Source of the DNA: Platynereis dumerilii
Taxonomy: Eukaryota; Annelida; Polychaeta; Phyllodocida; Nereididae
Direction of reading: 5' to 3'
DNA: 64,000 nucleotides
Assembly (NCBI GenBank): GCA_026936325.1
Contig: JAPTHN010000142.1
Span: 124,001 to 188,000 of the forward strand
Position numbers and translations under genes: made by a program. Of this stretch, positions 25,800 through 37,175 are shown piece by piece (the first letter of the stretch is position 1; each line of letters begins with the position of its first letter). The notes under the pieces were generated by a model. The model made no database searches. It worked only from the letters and a program-made list of their open reading frames with translations, and had not been told where the DNA came from.

Positions 25800-28700
25800 C
25801 TGAATGCTTCATAATAATTGGGAGTGACTTTCTTGCAACAGGATAAAACCAAATTTCACATTAGGCTTAAGGTTATCACTTCCAGTCTTGCAGTTAGAGA
25901 ACAGTTTAGTAACAACCAGAAGTAGGCGACTGAGTTAGCAACCAAACCATCCTAAACAAAATTTTTCAAAGCTGTGATTTCACCATAGATTTGTTTAGAA
26001 CTATTTTTAACAGTTTGTTATGAAATACATCAGCTGCTGTGCCACAACTGTAGCATCATGCCACCTGCAGTTTGCACTTTGAAAATACATGTACAGTATC
26101 TGACCCATGGTACAACAGTAGGCCTAACTAAAGTCCAGAAACAAACATTTTCAGATTTTCGAGCAGATGATTTGGTTCAGAGTCAGTCATGCCAGCTATC
26201 CGTCATGTTCACCATGCAACCTTTGCACGACCCCAGCCCTTGCAAGTGAAACCCACGTACAAGGGATAACATATGTGCAACATTAACACCTTGTTAATGC
26301 CTGTTAACGCGATCACAGCATAAACCACCTGAGCACCTGATCACTTGCTTGAGCAGTGAGCCATGCAGCTGGGGAGATTTAAGACATCATGAAAGATGGG
26401 GGTTTCATCCAGCAGGAATGTTCACCCCTCACTTTGACACAGATGAGCTTTTCACTGTGAATAATGGTGGGGTGAGCTCGGCAGCACTTCACCATTGCTC
26501 ACAGAGCCTCTCTGAGCCAGTCTGCCAGACAGAGAACTGCAGAGGCAACAAAACCCTGGGCAACACTCTTCCTGGGCAATACCTGACCAATGTTTTTCAA
26601 AGGCACTCCAAGGTTTCACAGATATCCACATTGAAATTTATATGTAGTTACAGCAGTCTGACTCACCAAGAATCTCACAATGTTAAGAGATCGCTTCTTA
26701 AGTGCATCTTACGACCAGTATTGGGGCTGCACATGTTTGGGATTGCCACAGCTCTGAAATAGGGAGGTTCCGGTTCCGGCATTCTGCCTCTTCCTTTCTG
26801 AGATACCCCCATTAATTTCGGCTAGTTTCAGGCCTATTGTCTGATTGATTTCAAAATACCTGTACTTTGTTGTTGTTTTTCAAATGTGTTGATATTAAAA
26901 GGTCATGCAAGTAATGAGAACTATTTTCAGGATATAATTTTTGCTGATGCTGCAAGATTAAAATAAACTTTACTCTCAAAACATCAAGATAATTATACTT
27001 TGGCATATATAATGCCATAGTCAGCAGATATGTTGGTTGTACGCTATCTAGTTTAGTTATGGGTAGAATGCAGAAAGATAGCTACATGAAGCGTCTCTTC
27101 TATGTAAGATGCTAGTAGTAGATTGGATCAGATTCTGATGAAGAATTTTACTATAGAGAATGCTAAAAGACTTCAACCTTCGGTCATTTTGATAATAGGC
27201 CTATACTGCAGCCGACAATTTACAACCACTATACATTTAAACCAGTGAATCTAAGGCGGTTCCGATGTGAACAGGTGTGCAGCTATCTTCCCAGGGAGCA
27301 GTGAAGCGAAAGCCCAGCTTCTCAGACATTATCTCGGTCCCAGGAGACGCAGTCCTCATCCAGGATAGAATCTGAGCCCAGGGGCATCTCCACAGATAGG
27401 CGGATACCAAAGGCCCATTATCCCATTAAATCAAAATAGTCCAACTTCCAAACTCCATTTATCTTTTAAGTAGCCCCCTACTCGAGCAGCGGACCACCTC
27501 AGGGAATCCCATCGCAAGTCAAAAAGGCTCAAGGTCTTTCTCTAACAGTTCAGCCAGATGGGAAGGACTACCTCACACCTAGCTAAATTACACGGTTAAT
27601 TCAAGGAATCTCATTCCCCAGAAGCAGCAACTTCAAGTGGAAGTCTTTTAGAAATGATTCCAGGATGATAAGAGTTGCAAATGCACAACCAGGAAGAAGT
27701 GCACTAATAACAATGGCACACACACATTTGCCAAAAGCACAACTCTCACAGGTAGCCAATGGTAAAAGTGTTGCCTTCAGTGAAGCAAACCTTGACCATC
27801 GAAGGTCAATCACCCGCCAATGTCTTCATAATGAAAACATCCTTATTTGTGGGTCATGTGACCATCTATGTACTATGTAGAATGTTGACCTAACCACCCA
27901 CGAAGCCACTGATCTGACAACACTTCTTGATGACCTTGAGTCAATCAGCAAGGTCAAAGCGCCGAGGTCAGACCGAGTGAACCCTCCGGCATTATCACCA
28001 ACTTATTGATCAGCTTCTCGGGGGATGCCACTGCTGGCTATAAGCTAGTCTGGGTCTCCTCTCTTAGCCTTAAATGTACATCAAGGCATCAAGTCAAGCA
28101 TTAAAGTCCTTTATAAGAGCCTCAGTAACATATCAGCAGTCTTGCTGGCCCTTCATTATGGGTGAGCATTTCACATGGGCTACCGGCTCGGAGGCCTCCT
28201 TAAAAGGTCGTTTGCAACAACAGACCCATTGCCTCAACAGCTTAATCAATGCCATGTTCAAGTACAGGCATTAGACTACCAAACCAGGCAGTATAGCCCG
28301 TTTAGAACAGCTCACTAGTCTACATATCTTGCCTGAAATGCCTCTGGCGGAAACTGAAAACATTGTAATTTCAGTCCTGGCAGCTGTGGGCAACTTGGCA
28401 CAACAGATATGCATATCTTAATGATACTACATAAAGCCAGAGAAGCATTGAATAAATAGACGTTGGCTAAATTTGATTTAGCTATTTGCATAAATCTGGT
28501 TTGAGTTTTGTCTGACAGGGAATGCTGCGCAGAACGAATTTATATACCAATGCTCTCCAATCAGCAGAGCTTTATATTATGTCTGATTCTCCTCAGTCTA
28601 CATTATGACAGCTCATTCAGTCCCGTAAAATCTAGGGTTTCCTGGATTATGGCTGTCTTCTAAAGTTTCATTGTGCTGTTTCTTGTATATCCAATATTCC

Positions 28701-29557
28701 AATGAAAAGTGAGAAGAATTCCTGTCACGACTCGCCACCTGGATGCCGCAACAAAGCATGGAGTCCCTAACACAGTGAACAGGATGCACTTGCTAAGACT
28801 GACGACCATTATCAACAATCTTAGTAAGGACCTTGTAAAGACTCTGTATACACCGAGAATGACCTTAGGAGGGTGATAAGACAGGGGTCGGACAGGAGGC
28901 AAGGTCCTGAGTCTGGCAGGGATAGATAGTGAGTGAGGAATCAGATAAGAAGCAGCAGAGTTTGTGAATGGTCAAGCACTGGTCAGACGATTGGTGCTAT
29001 TGATCGCTCAAGTGCCGGAAGTAAGGTGTATGAGGTCAGTCCAGGAGGAAGAAGGGGCTTTATGGAATGTCCAGCGAGGAATCTGCCACCGGGGCTATTG
29101 TTCAATTTCACAGACATGTGAGGACAGGGCGATGTTCCCGGAGCGTCTGTCGCAATAGACCTCCAAAGGCCACCCCCCAATCAGCCTCATTCTCGTTCCC
29201 ACACACATCATCACGGTGCTTGAACGAGGCAGAAGAGTCACAACCAAAGGGTTCCAAGTCCCTGACCATGAGCCCCTAACATGTCTTCCTATTTGTTATT
29301 CCCCTGGACAGTGTGGCGAGGGACACTACTCAAATAGCTGTACACAAGAGAGCCACGTTGCCACCCTTGGCGCAGCACAACCAGCCCAGGCGCAGACACG
29401 GCTTCTTTTCCACAAATCAATCTTTGGTAGAACCACCTAGACTGGTGTGTTTGACCACATCAGAGGCCGATGAGGACAAGCCAGTCTCTACTGGTCATAA
29501 ATGACTTTCATTAATGATCATTCACAGTATGCAAGCCATTGCTGTCATACTGACATA

Positions 29558-29590
29558 GTCAGGGTTAGGGTTAATAGGGTTAGGAAAAAA
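29558..29590. repeat. Short interstitial telomere-like patch
   Basis: The string GTCAGGGTTAGGGTTAATAG followed by GGTTAGG and seven As is inserted between GACATA and TACCTTAG. In copy 1 (about 9,015-9,030) these flanks are directly joined. TTAGGG is the usual animal telomere repeat. The adjacent 358 bases of copy 1 (8,645-9,002) are missing here, as expected when a break is repaired with loss and filler DNA. Confidence 0.75.
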
Positions 29591-31082
29591 ATACCTTAGA
29601 TTGCAAGAACTATGTACATTTATTATCCAACCTACCAGAGAAGGTGACTAAGACTTAACTCCAAATATGATTTACGTATTGATCAATAGCACAATGATTA
29701 ACCTCCCCGGTGATTGCTTCTCATAATATTAAACCAGTAATGTTGCAGTCGATTCATTTATCCAAGCAATTTGGAGGCTCGTGATTTTGTCGATTTGGCC
29801 AAGTTGAATCTACATGAACCCATGTCTGGAAATGAGCTTCAAGCCAATTAATGGTTTCCATCAGACAGCTAATGTGGACCTGGCCAGGACATTAGATGCA
29901 TCAACCATGGCAAGAAATGTTTCACTTGTAACTTATCACCTTGAATTAAGCAAGATTCTCTCGTGCCTTCTTTCAAGTTCTTTGATCGCTGGTCCTGTGA
30001 GAGGCTTCTTCATTTTGTACTTTGAAACCCTTGAGACGAGTCCACATAATGCAATCATCCAGGTTAGGTTATTTGACCATTTCAACTTTAGACAAGTTAA
30101 GAAGCTGCAGAGTAAAATGTACATACCTCGGTGAAGGCAAAATAATTTATGCTATAACAACCTTCATCAAATAATCCGTGATTTTTTTGTTATTTGTGAT
30201 GCTTCCAGCAATTTAACATACTGCTGCCTCAACCATGAATTTGAGGAGGTTTTTCTTGAACCGTACGAAAACTCAAAGGACAGGCATGATAAGAAATTAA
30301 TCTCGGCTAATCTTCAATCTTCTCATGCAATTATACAAGATTATACAGGGATTTATACAGGGATTAATACAGTGATTAATACAGAAATTAATACAAGGAT
30401 TAAAATCTACCACGGGTTGGTTGAAGTCCTTCTACAGGCAGCTGTTTAATGGATCAGTAAAGCTAATTTAAATCTCCGTTTCATGCAGGAGATATCCCAA
30501 TGCCGTCAGTGGCATTTCAAAAGCAACAATGTTTTCCATCCAGAGCATTTTATTTCTAATGAGGTCCATGAAAGTAATTAATTAGCAACATGGTATTGAA
30601 ATTAACAGAATGATATCAGTCATTTACAATCCACAAGACCAAACAGCAACACACAATTCTCAAATGCAATGGGTTTGGAGTATCCTTGTTGCCGGAAACA
30701 GTCGAATTCCTCAGAAATGGGACGCCCACGACGTGAAGGTCTTTTAAATCTTCACTGTCTAATTCAGATGTGGAGATGTGGCGAACGATATTTCAATTGA
30801 ATCACAGATGACACAACAAATAAGTTCAGATGAAAGCACAGAGAATATCAAGCGAGATGATTTTGTTCAGGAATCTCCTGGCTGGGGGTTTATTTATTTA
30901 TTTATAAAACATATTTCAACTGGGTGACAAGTTCACACAATGTGTGTTTTTCGACATGGCCCAGCATGTACAATATAAACAAGACAATAAAAAGTTATAA
31001 AACAATAAATAAAACCATAATTACACAGATAAAAAGTGAGCTCTGGCTTTACATTTAAATACTTCTAAGCTTAAACTCTCCT

Positions 31083-31595
31083 TCACACCCTCTGGCAATT
31101 TTTCCATATAACTGGACCCTGGTAAGACAATGCATGCTTTGTAATTTCAACATTTGTAACTGGAACAAACAAATCATTTTCCTTAACGTTTCTTGTTAGT
31201 CTTCCTGACACCTCTAAAGCCATAACAATATCATTAACTAAATAGTCTGGTGCCAAACCGTGAATACTTTTAAACATTAAAAAAGATACAAAATAATCTC
31301 TTCGTTGTCTAACATTCATAACTAGCATTGCATTAGACTTGGAAGCATTCAAAGTTAGCATATTGTTATCATACCATTCCTTAACTTTATGAAGAGAGTC
31401 CTGCAATTTATCATTAATGTCTTCCACATTTTCACCACTACAGTATAATAAAACATCATCTGCAAATAAGTTACATACTGCAGATCCTAAATAATTATTT
31501 ATATTAGAACACTCATTCTTACAATTTACTTTACAACCTCGGTTTGTGAGATAAGATGTAAACCATAAAATAACATCACTTGTGAAACCATACAT
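31083..31595 (-). pseudogene. LINE reverse transcriptase fragment (C-terminal part)
   Basis: This 170-residue open frame covers the fingers/palm end of a non-LTR reverse transcriptase: WFTSYLTNR, then CNLFADDVLLYCSG (catalytic FADD box), then NNMLTLNASKSNAMLV. The C-terminal tail has FKSIHGLAPDYL and YQGPVIWKN, as in CR1/L2-type LINEs. The usual GxPQGS stretch upstream of FADD is missing, so the protein cannot be a working polymerase. It belongs to the insertion at 30,892-33,243. Confidence 0.85.
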
Positions 31596-31607
31596 TTCAA
31601 GCTTTTT

Positions 31608-32124
31608 GTGTCCGAGAGCAGGGCCTCGGGCCCTTTGTCGTCATCAATGGGATTGTCATATCAAAGTTGGTGTGGATCGAAAAGCATTTCACAGATGCAA
31701 GAACAACCCAAAGTTATGATGCCATTATGATGCCCAGTGTTTACACTGTTGCACTAGATGCCCTGGCTTTAATCTTATGTCTTACTGCTCTAAATAGTTA
31801 ACTTTAATCCCCAAATTCCTCCTTGCTCAGCAGACGATATCTGAGAAGCATCTTCTTCTTCTTCCCTTTGGCCCTTCCGCCCTGAGACAAAGTGGGGTGC
31901 ACCTCAACCTGAGATTTATACTTCGGCCAATTACTAAAGATAGACAGATAGACAGATAGACACATAGATAGACGGATAGATAGATTGATAGGTAGATTGA
32001 TAGATCTATAGATAGAATGCAACTTTTAACTATTTATAGAGATGTGTTAATGTAATGATCATATCCCATTGAGTTATAAGGGTTATTAAATTGCTCGAGG
32101 ACACGGTGCATGCATTGCATGCTA
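31608..32124. mobile_element. Unclassified 517-base insertion in the LINE
   Basis: Interrupts the LINE coding sequence between the codons for HDILL and KKLEMYG. It is bounded by a run of T on both sides (31,603-31,607 and 32,125-32,130), which may be the target duplication. Its two ends share a weak inverted similarity (GTGTCC-GAG-GCA). It contains the GATA-type microsatellite at 31,935-32,012. No coding sequence was seen. Confidence 0.6.
31935..32012. repeat. GATA/GACA microsatellite
   Basis: Imperfect GATA/GACA tetranucleotides inside the insertion at 31,608-32,124. Confidence 0.85.
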
Positions 32125-32194
32125 TTTTTTAACAAGATATCATGATTTATGGTGTCAAAACACTTACGAATGTCTAAACTACAAACAGCTGTTA

Positions 32195-33156
32195 TTACAG
32201 ATTTCGTATAAGTGTGCCATGTTCTTTTCAACTACCACAGTGCTCTTGTGATGTCAGTATCAGCATAATGATTTCACAGTTGGTATATTTGCAGTTTCAG
32301 CTGTGTCACTTGGAACCCATACTGATCACACCATTACAAATTCACACATAAGCTGTTAGATTGTTGCTCAACATTGATTCTTCAGTTTGATGTTTTGAAT
32401 AAATCCAAAAGTTACAATATCCAGCTATATATAATGCATGGATTTTGTGTATAACTGCTATCAGTTTTAGCACTTTTGCAACAAAACAAATTCATTCACT
32501 CTCACATTCATTAGTTGGTCTGAGAGGTTATCATGTGCTGCTCCGTCTTGGCAAAAATAATATACTCAGGATCCATTCAGAATTAAAGACTTAAGGGGGG
32601 GGGGAGTTTTGCTCGGGGGCATCCTTATCACTGATTTCCAATAATGTTTATTTGATGATCGAATTTTTAGCCTCCTTGTCTGGCCTTTTCCCCAAATTTT
32701 TGGGGAGCAACTACCCCCCCCCCCCCCATTTCTCGTCCTCTGGTATGCCCATGCAACACCGCCACGTTCACGAAAATCTCCCCATCATCCCCATTCCAGT
32801 CATCAATTCTGAACAGTTTCTTTGGCGCAGATCTCACCTAAAAGGCTGAAAAGCCACAAGGTGCTACCCTCAATGAGAAATTTCACAACAGGACACCATG
32901 AATGTCCATGATGGATCAAGCAAGTGGCTCAAACATATCAGTTTCACCTGCTCCAACTGAATCAAACAACCATACCAATGAATGCAGATTAATCAATTGT
33001 CATTCACACTTAGACAGCCCATAAGCCTGACTTGTTGGTAGCAGTTGGAGTCAACACTCAAGCTTGGAGTGCCAATAGTGATGTCAGTATTGCAATACTG
33101 ACATCATCTGGGCATATATTCACATGGAACATGGCACACTTATACGAAATCTGTAA
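32195..33156. mobile_element. Non-autonomous TA-target DNA transposon inside the LINE
   Basis: A 962-base element with about 30-base inverted ends beginning TTACAGATTTCGTATAAGTG, flanked by TA on both sides (32,193-32,194; 33,157-33,158). Removing it with one TA restores the LINE reading NINDSLL-TAVCSLDIRK, which confirms the ends. TA duplication fits Tc1/mariner-like transposases. No transposase is encoded. It holds a G-run at 32,595-32,605, a C-run at 32,715-32,728 and a 28-base palindrome near its right end. Confidence 0.85.
33079..33106. repeat. Perfect 28-base palindrome
   Basis: TGATGTCAGTATTG followed at once by its exact reverse complement, with no spacer. It lies 50 bases inside the right end of the transposon at 32,195-33,156. 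The half-site GATGTCAGTAT also occurs at about 32,251, near the left end, so the palindrome combines a subterminal repeat with an inverted partner. Confidence 0.9.
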
Positions 33157-33438
33157 TAACAAAGAATCATTGATATTCCATAGCCAGTCATCAACTACTC
33201 TGTGCAATGATGTTTGAGTGTTGTGATTTTTTAAGTATGCAGAGGGGGTTTGGGGAATGTAGACGCCCAATTAAGACAGACCAACAATAAGCACATGCAG
33301 AAATGCCACAGGCAACAACATCCCTCCCACTGAGTATCTGGTGTATATCCTGCTTGAGGAAGCCAATTAGACAACGAAAAGGTATTGCAGCATCAAGTAT
33401 ACATTGTGAGTGAAATTAAGTGATAAAGTATGTGATTA

Positions 33439-34369
33439 CCGTAAAACGGGGTAACTTTGGCCGTTTCGGAGCACCAAATTTGTGTTTTGAGAAAAACTGT
33501 TCGTTGAATATCAACAATTTTGTGCCATAACACAGCCAGTCCATTGAGGTTTTCATCTGGTAAAAAGCTTTCAAAAATCTATGATGGTTCTATGTTTTAT
33601 TACATAATTAAAGGGTCGGCCAAAGTAACCCCGGAGTTGGGGTAACTTTGGCCGCCTTAGATTTTGAGCATGTGATACCATGTATCGCAGTTGAATTTAA
33701 TTAGTTACATTATTTTTGCCGCCCAATAAGCCAAGGAATGTATTTTTGTAATCTAGAATGAGTTGTGACTCATTCGCAGATTTCTGAACAAAAATTGAGT
33801 ATTGATACGTGTACCACACTCTGTATACTACTGCCTCCTCATTCAGTATGACATAGTGTGAACATAACCCAGTTTTTGGGCCACAAGAATGTAAGATATG
33901 CTACCAGTCATAAAAGGTGTCATTTTAAAACAATTTTTATCAATCTTGTGAAATTTCACACTTGCATTCTAATTTTCAATTTTTTGCATAATTCATCGAT
34001 GTAACATTATGTTGAAAATTACCATAAAAAATAATCCAAGATGAAATAACTTTGTTTAATGCTATTTTGGATGATATCATACGTCTACAGCGGTTCACAG
34101 CTTCCCTAGCAGCATTTTTACTGCGTAAGCTTGCACTTGACCCACCCAGAACAAAGTAGACACTTTCCTAGAATGGCCTTCACAAGAAGCACTGGTGTCA
34201 TGAAATTGAAACAAAATTAATATACATAAAAAGTAGACAAGTGACTCTAGCAGATGCAAAAAGAAATTTCCAGGTATCTATATTAGTTTGAGAGATACAG
34301 GACACTGAATCTTTTTCTGATTTTGCAGCCAAAGTAGTACAGAACGGCCAAAGAAACCCCGTTTTACGG
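33439..34369. mobile_element. TA-target DNA transposon (MITE-like), empty site in copy 1
   Basis: A 931-base element with inverted ends CCGTAAAACGGGGTAACTTT / matching right end (about 27 bases, two mismatches), flanked by TA (33,437-33,438; 34,370-34,371). Copy 1 has the intact empty site GTGATTACTGCAT at about 10,537-10,549. No ORF for a transposase is present. An internal inverted pair of the end motif (33,618-33,653) suggests a composite of two elements. Confidence 0.88.
33618..33653. repeat. Internal inverted pair of the terminal motif
   Basis: GGCCAAAGTAACCCC, six bases (GGAGTT), then its exact reverse complement. The 15-base arms are the same motif as the ends of the transposon at 33,439-34,369. 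The left 190 bases therefore form a smaller element-like unit by themselves. Confidence 0.85.
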
Positions 34370-34857
34370 TACTGCATTAGCTAACCAGTTACATTACTTA
34401 TATAATACTCCAGGTATTGGCAGGTGGTCCAGGATCATTACCAAGGAAGTGTAAGTTGCCATTTAATAATATCATCTCCATTGTATTGCCTCTTGATTTC
34501 TGCTCTCTCCAGTTTCTTCCTGTACAATTATTTGGTCAAGTACCACATGCCGGGCAATTAACAGTCATTGTATGTCAGATATCATCCAGATACCCGCCTC
34601 CAGGTATATACACGATATGGCAAAATGTGACAAACACAGGGGATGAACAACAATGAACGTATTCCATCTCATATCTCTTCCTGGAAAGGAAAACAATTTT
34701 GTCTTCATTAAAACAGCCAATAGCAAGAGGCTGTGTCTGACAATGTGGCTGCGCAGTGCACAACTGCAGGCAAGCACACCATTTCTTATTTCATGAGTGG
34801 CAACCATTTTACATACCACTTCATTAATATGCTTGTGTGGTTTTAGTTAATAAAGTT

Positions 34858-34893
34858 TGGGGTGACAGGGCTTTACTTCCTGTATTTATGAAC
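34858..34893. repeat. Short match to SINE tail region
   Basis: GGGCTTTACTTCCTGTATTTATG here matches 22 of 23 bases at 63,786-63,808, inside the tRNA-derived SINE. The corresponding place in copy 1 (about 11,000) lacks it. It is probably a fragment of the same SINE family or of its partner LINE. Confidence 0.4.
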
Positions 34894-35054
34894 TGACCAG
34901 GCTTCAAAGGACAGACAGCAACCATATGCCAATGAGGCAACATGTACTCTTAACACCGGATGAAGCATCAAGTCTAACATGTGTAGCCTGCCTGGAAATC
35001 AAATCCAAGTGTGGTAAGAAGCCCAAAGACACCAAGCCCAGCTTGGTACTACTG

Positions 35055-35250
35055 AAAATTGAAACAAAATTAATATACATAAATATATAATATACATAAT
35101 TAATATACGACTTATGTAGCTTTTAAATTGATTGTTTTTACCCTGTAAGTAGTGTACATAGTTCTTTTAGTCATGTTATAGCTTTATAGCTAATGTTTAT
35201 TGTTTTATCTTAATCATGACAGAAAATAAAGATTATTGTTATTGTTACTG
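35055..35250 (+). mobile_element. 5'-truncated LINE 3' end, empty site in copy 1
   Basis: A 196-base AT-rich insertion ending AATAAAGATTATTGTTATTG, the usual look of a LINE 3' end with a short tandem tail. It is flanked by TACTG on both sides. Copy 1 (about 11,129-11,140) has a single TACTACTGAGC without it. Its first 28 bases are identical to 34,203-34,230 inside the neighbouring transposon. No coding sequence. Confidence 0.75.
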
Positions 35251-35407
35251 AGCTAGGCTCCAGTAGATTGTTAACAATGAGATTAATGATTGCAGTATTA
35301 TCAGATATATCAAATGCAGAAAACAAAAATTTGCATGTACAACCATATTGACACAAATCAACAGAATTCTCTTCAGGTAATTTTAAAAAAAAGGAGATAA
35401 AGGGAAA

Positions 35408-35745
35408 TACAGCCTGTGGGTAATGAAGTAGCCCTGAATTGCAAACAGGTCCTTAATTCAGAAGGTCTTCTGCAAGTCAGATGAGGAATGTAAATGCCCT
35501 CCTCAGAAATCTTCACAAGCATATCACAAAGGATCAACAGTGTCCTTTCCTTGGTCCAGCCCTGGACTCCTCTGGGAGTGGTTAAAACGAAGGTTAGACA
35601 TTTAGCGAAAGCCAGAGGAACTTAAGAAAAGCTCACCAGGGACTTGTGCAGCTTCCTGCTAGTTCCTACTAATCCCCCAGGGTCAGTGAAGGTCATTTTA
35701 TTGATTGCTTTGCTCACTGGTCAATTGTCCACTTAAGTGCATAAA
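35408..35745. other. Conserved block, copy 2 counterpart
   Basis: Paralogue of 11,293-11,640, nearly identical, while the DNA on both sides is much more diverged. It lacks the 9-base segment ACTAGTGCT present in copy 1. Confidence 0.6.
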
Positions 35746-37175
35746 TGCCCTGAGGTCCTATACTTCAAGATCCTTCAAGATCCTTCAAGATCCCATGTAC
35801 ACCACTGCAATTTAGAGCCCACTGATATATATACATTTATATTGTGTAAATCACAGAAACAAGGTTGAATTGCAAGAGTCTAGTCCTCAGAGGGCATTCT
35901 GAGAATTGGGTGGAGGTTTTGGTTCACATCTCATTGCCATAAAGTCATCAAGATAGGTCTGGGGCGACACCAACGACAAGTCACATCTACATTTAAAGTT
36001 TCAGAAGAACCGCATACAGTACGAAATGTTAAGCATTTCATATCAATATGTCACGATTTTCTCAACCATATTTGAATTTTTGTAATTCACTTTGTGGAAA
36101 TTACTTAAATTATCTCAAAACCAATGCACACATGAACCTACTTAAAAAATGTTGGCTCAACTTCGAGAAGACAACTTTCGAATCCAGAGGAGGGGTCAAT
36201 GAAAAACCTTCAAAATCTCTGCACCCTACTTCTTCCAACACAAAATAAACATCAACATTTTTCACTTTGATCAATTCTTTGCAGCTGACACTGAGCAAAC
36301 AGCAGGTTGCAAACTGTGAAGTACACAAAACTGATGAAAACTTGTGCTTGTCGGCCAACCCAATTTATATGGTAATTTACAGCAGACATGCAAGGCTCAG
36401 ATATATTGTCAAAGCACAAAATCATATCACTATTAAAGCAAAGCGAGGATCATACAAAGCAACACTGCAACAGTTGAGCCATGAAGCAACAAAGCAATTC
36501 AGCAGCACAATGCAAGGTGGAATTGCGGGGATTTCTTCCAGTAATTTCACTAAAATGTTTCTAAAATGAATAATCTGTTAAATTTATGAGGGTATAAAGG
36601 GTAATTCAGCGTGAATGGCCCATGCAGAATACCTGGTTCAAGTCGGTTGCAATGAGGAGATATCAATCACCTCGATTCTCCTATACAGCAGCTATTTTAA
36701 GAGAGGTTATGGCCCATCAAATATTAGCAGTTCAGAGAAGTTGTTGAGAATTGGCAAATATCCTGACCAATATGGCGCGGTCTGTTTGTTTACCGACATA
36801 CTATAGAGTTTCTTTGATTCAGGAGGCCGCAAATATTGCAGGGGGATGACAGACATTTCTGGCCCCATCCCACAACACAAAGAGAAGCGGAGGTCAGCTG
36901 ATTGCCCTCATATGACAGAGGATTGCGTTTGATATTGCTGCCATGAGTGATAATATAAGAAGCGAGTGATAATATGAAAAGCAACTGATAATGGGGGAAC
37001 GAGGACATTGTGGAGCAGGGCAATTGTGAATCAGCAACTGATGAGATGACGAACCATTCAGCCGTCCAACTGTGATTCCACAATTGAAGGCCCTCTGCCT
37101 CCCAATTCTAATATTACAACAACTGCAAAGGTCCACGATTCATATGAATATCGCTTGTGGCCCAATGGGTGGTGG

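Larger units (their letters stand above)
30892..33243 (-). mobile_element. 5'-truncated LINE with two nested insertions
   Basis: A 2.35-kb insertion absent from copy 1, flanked by the duplication GGGGGTTT (30,884-30,891 and 33,244-33,251). On the minus strand it starts inside a non-LTR reverse transcriptase (LKNHNTQTSLHRVVDDWL), continues through the motif-A region (CSLDIRKCFDTINHDIL), then WFTSYLTNR, the FADD box, and a C-terminal HGLAPDYL...LSYQGPVIW segment. It ends in an AT-rich tail with ATAAATAAATAAA. The features place it near the CR1/L2/Jockey clades by general resemblance only. The segment before FADD appears shortened by roughly 30 residues, and so does the region after LNASKSNAML. 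Two insertions, 31,608-32,124 and 32,195-33,156, split it. Confidence 0.85.
21767..37060. repeat. Segmental duplication, copy 2
   Basis: Second copy of the unit at 1-13,030, in the same orientation. Its first 870 bases (21,767-22,636) also match 19,473-20,460. It is longer than copy 1 mainly because of insertions at 30,892-33,243, 33,439-34,369 and 35,055-35,250, each absent from the matching place in copy 1. It lacks the copy 1 sequence at about 320-1,582 and 8,645-9,002. Outside these insertions it holds short ORFs that are not conserved as coding sequence between the copies. Confidence 0.9.

Noticed and set aside
26349-26762. 137-codon ORF in copy 2 with a protein-like HFDTDELFTVNNGG stretch
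   Set aside because: The copy 1 version stops after about half the length. In the best-conserved part the three base differences I could place all change residues. A GTGAGC donor-like string is not enough to call an exon.
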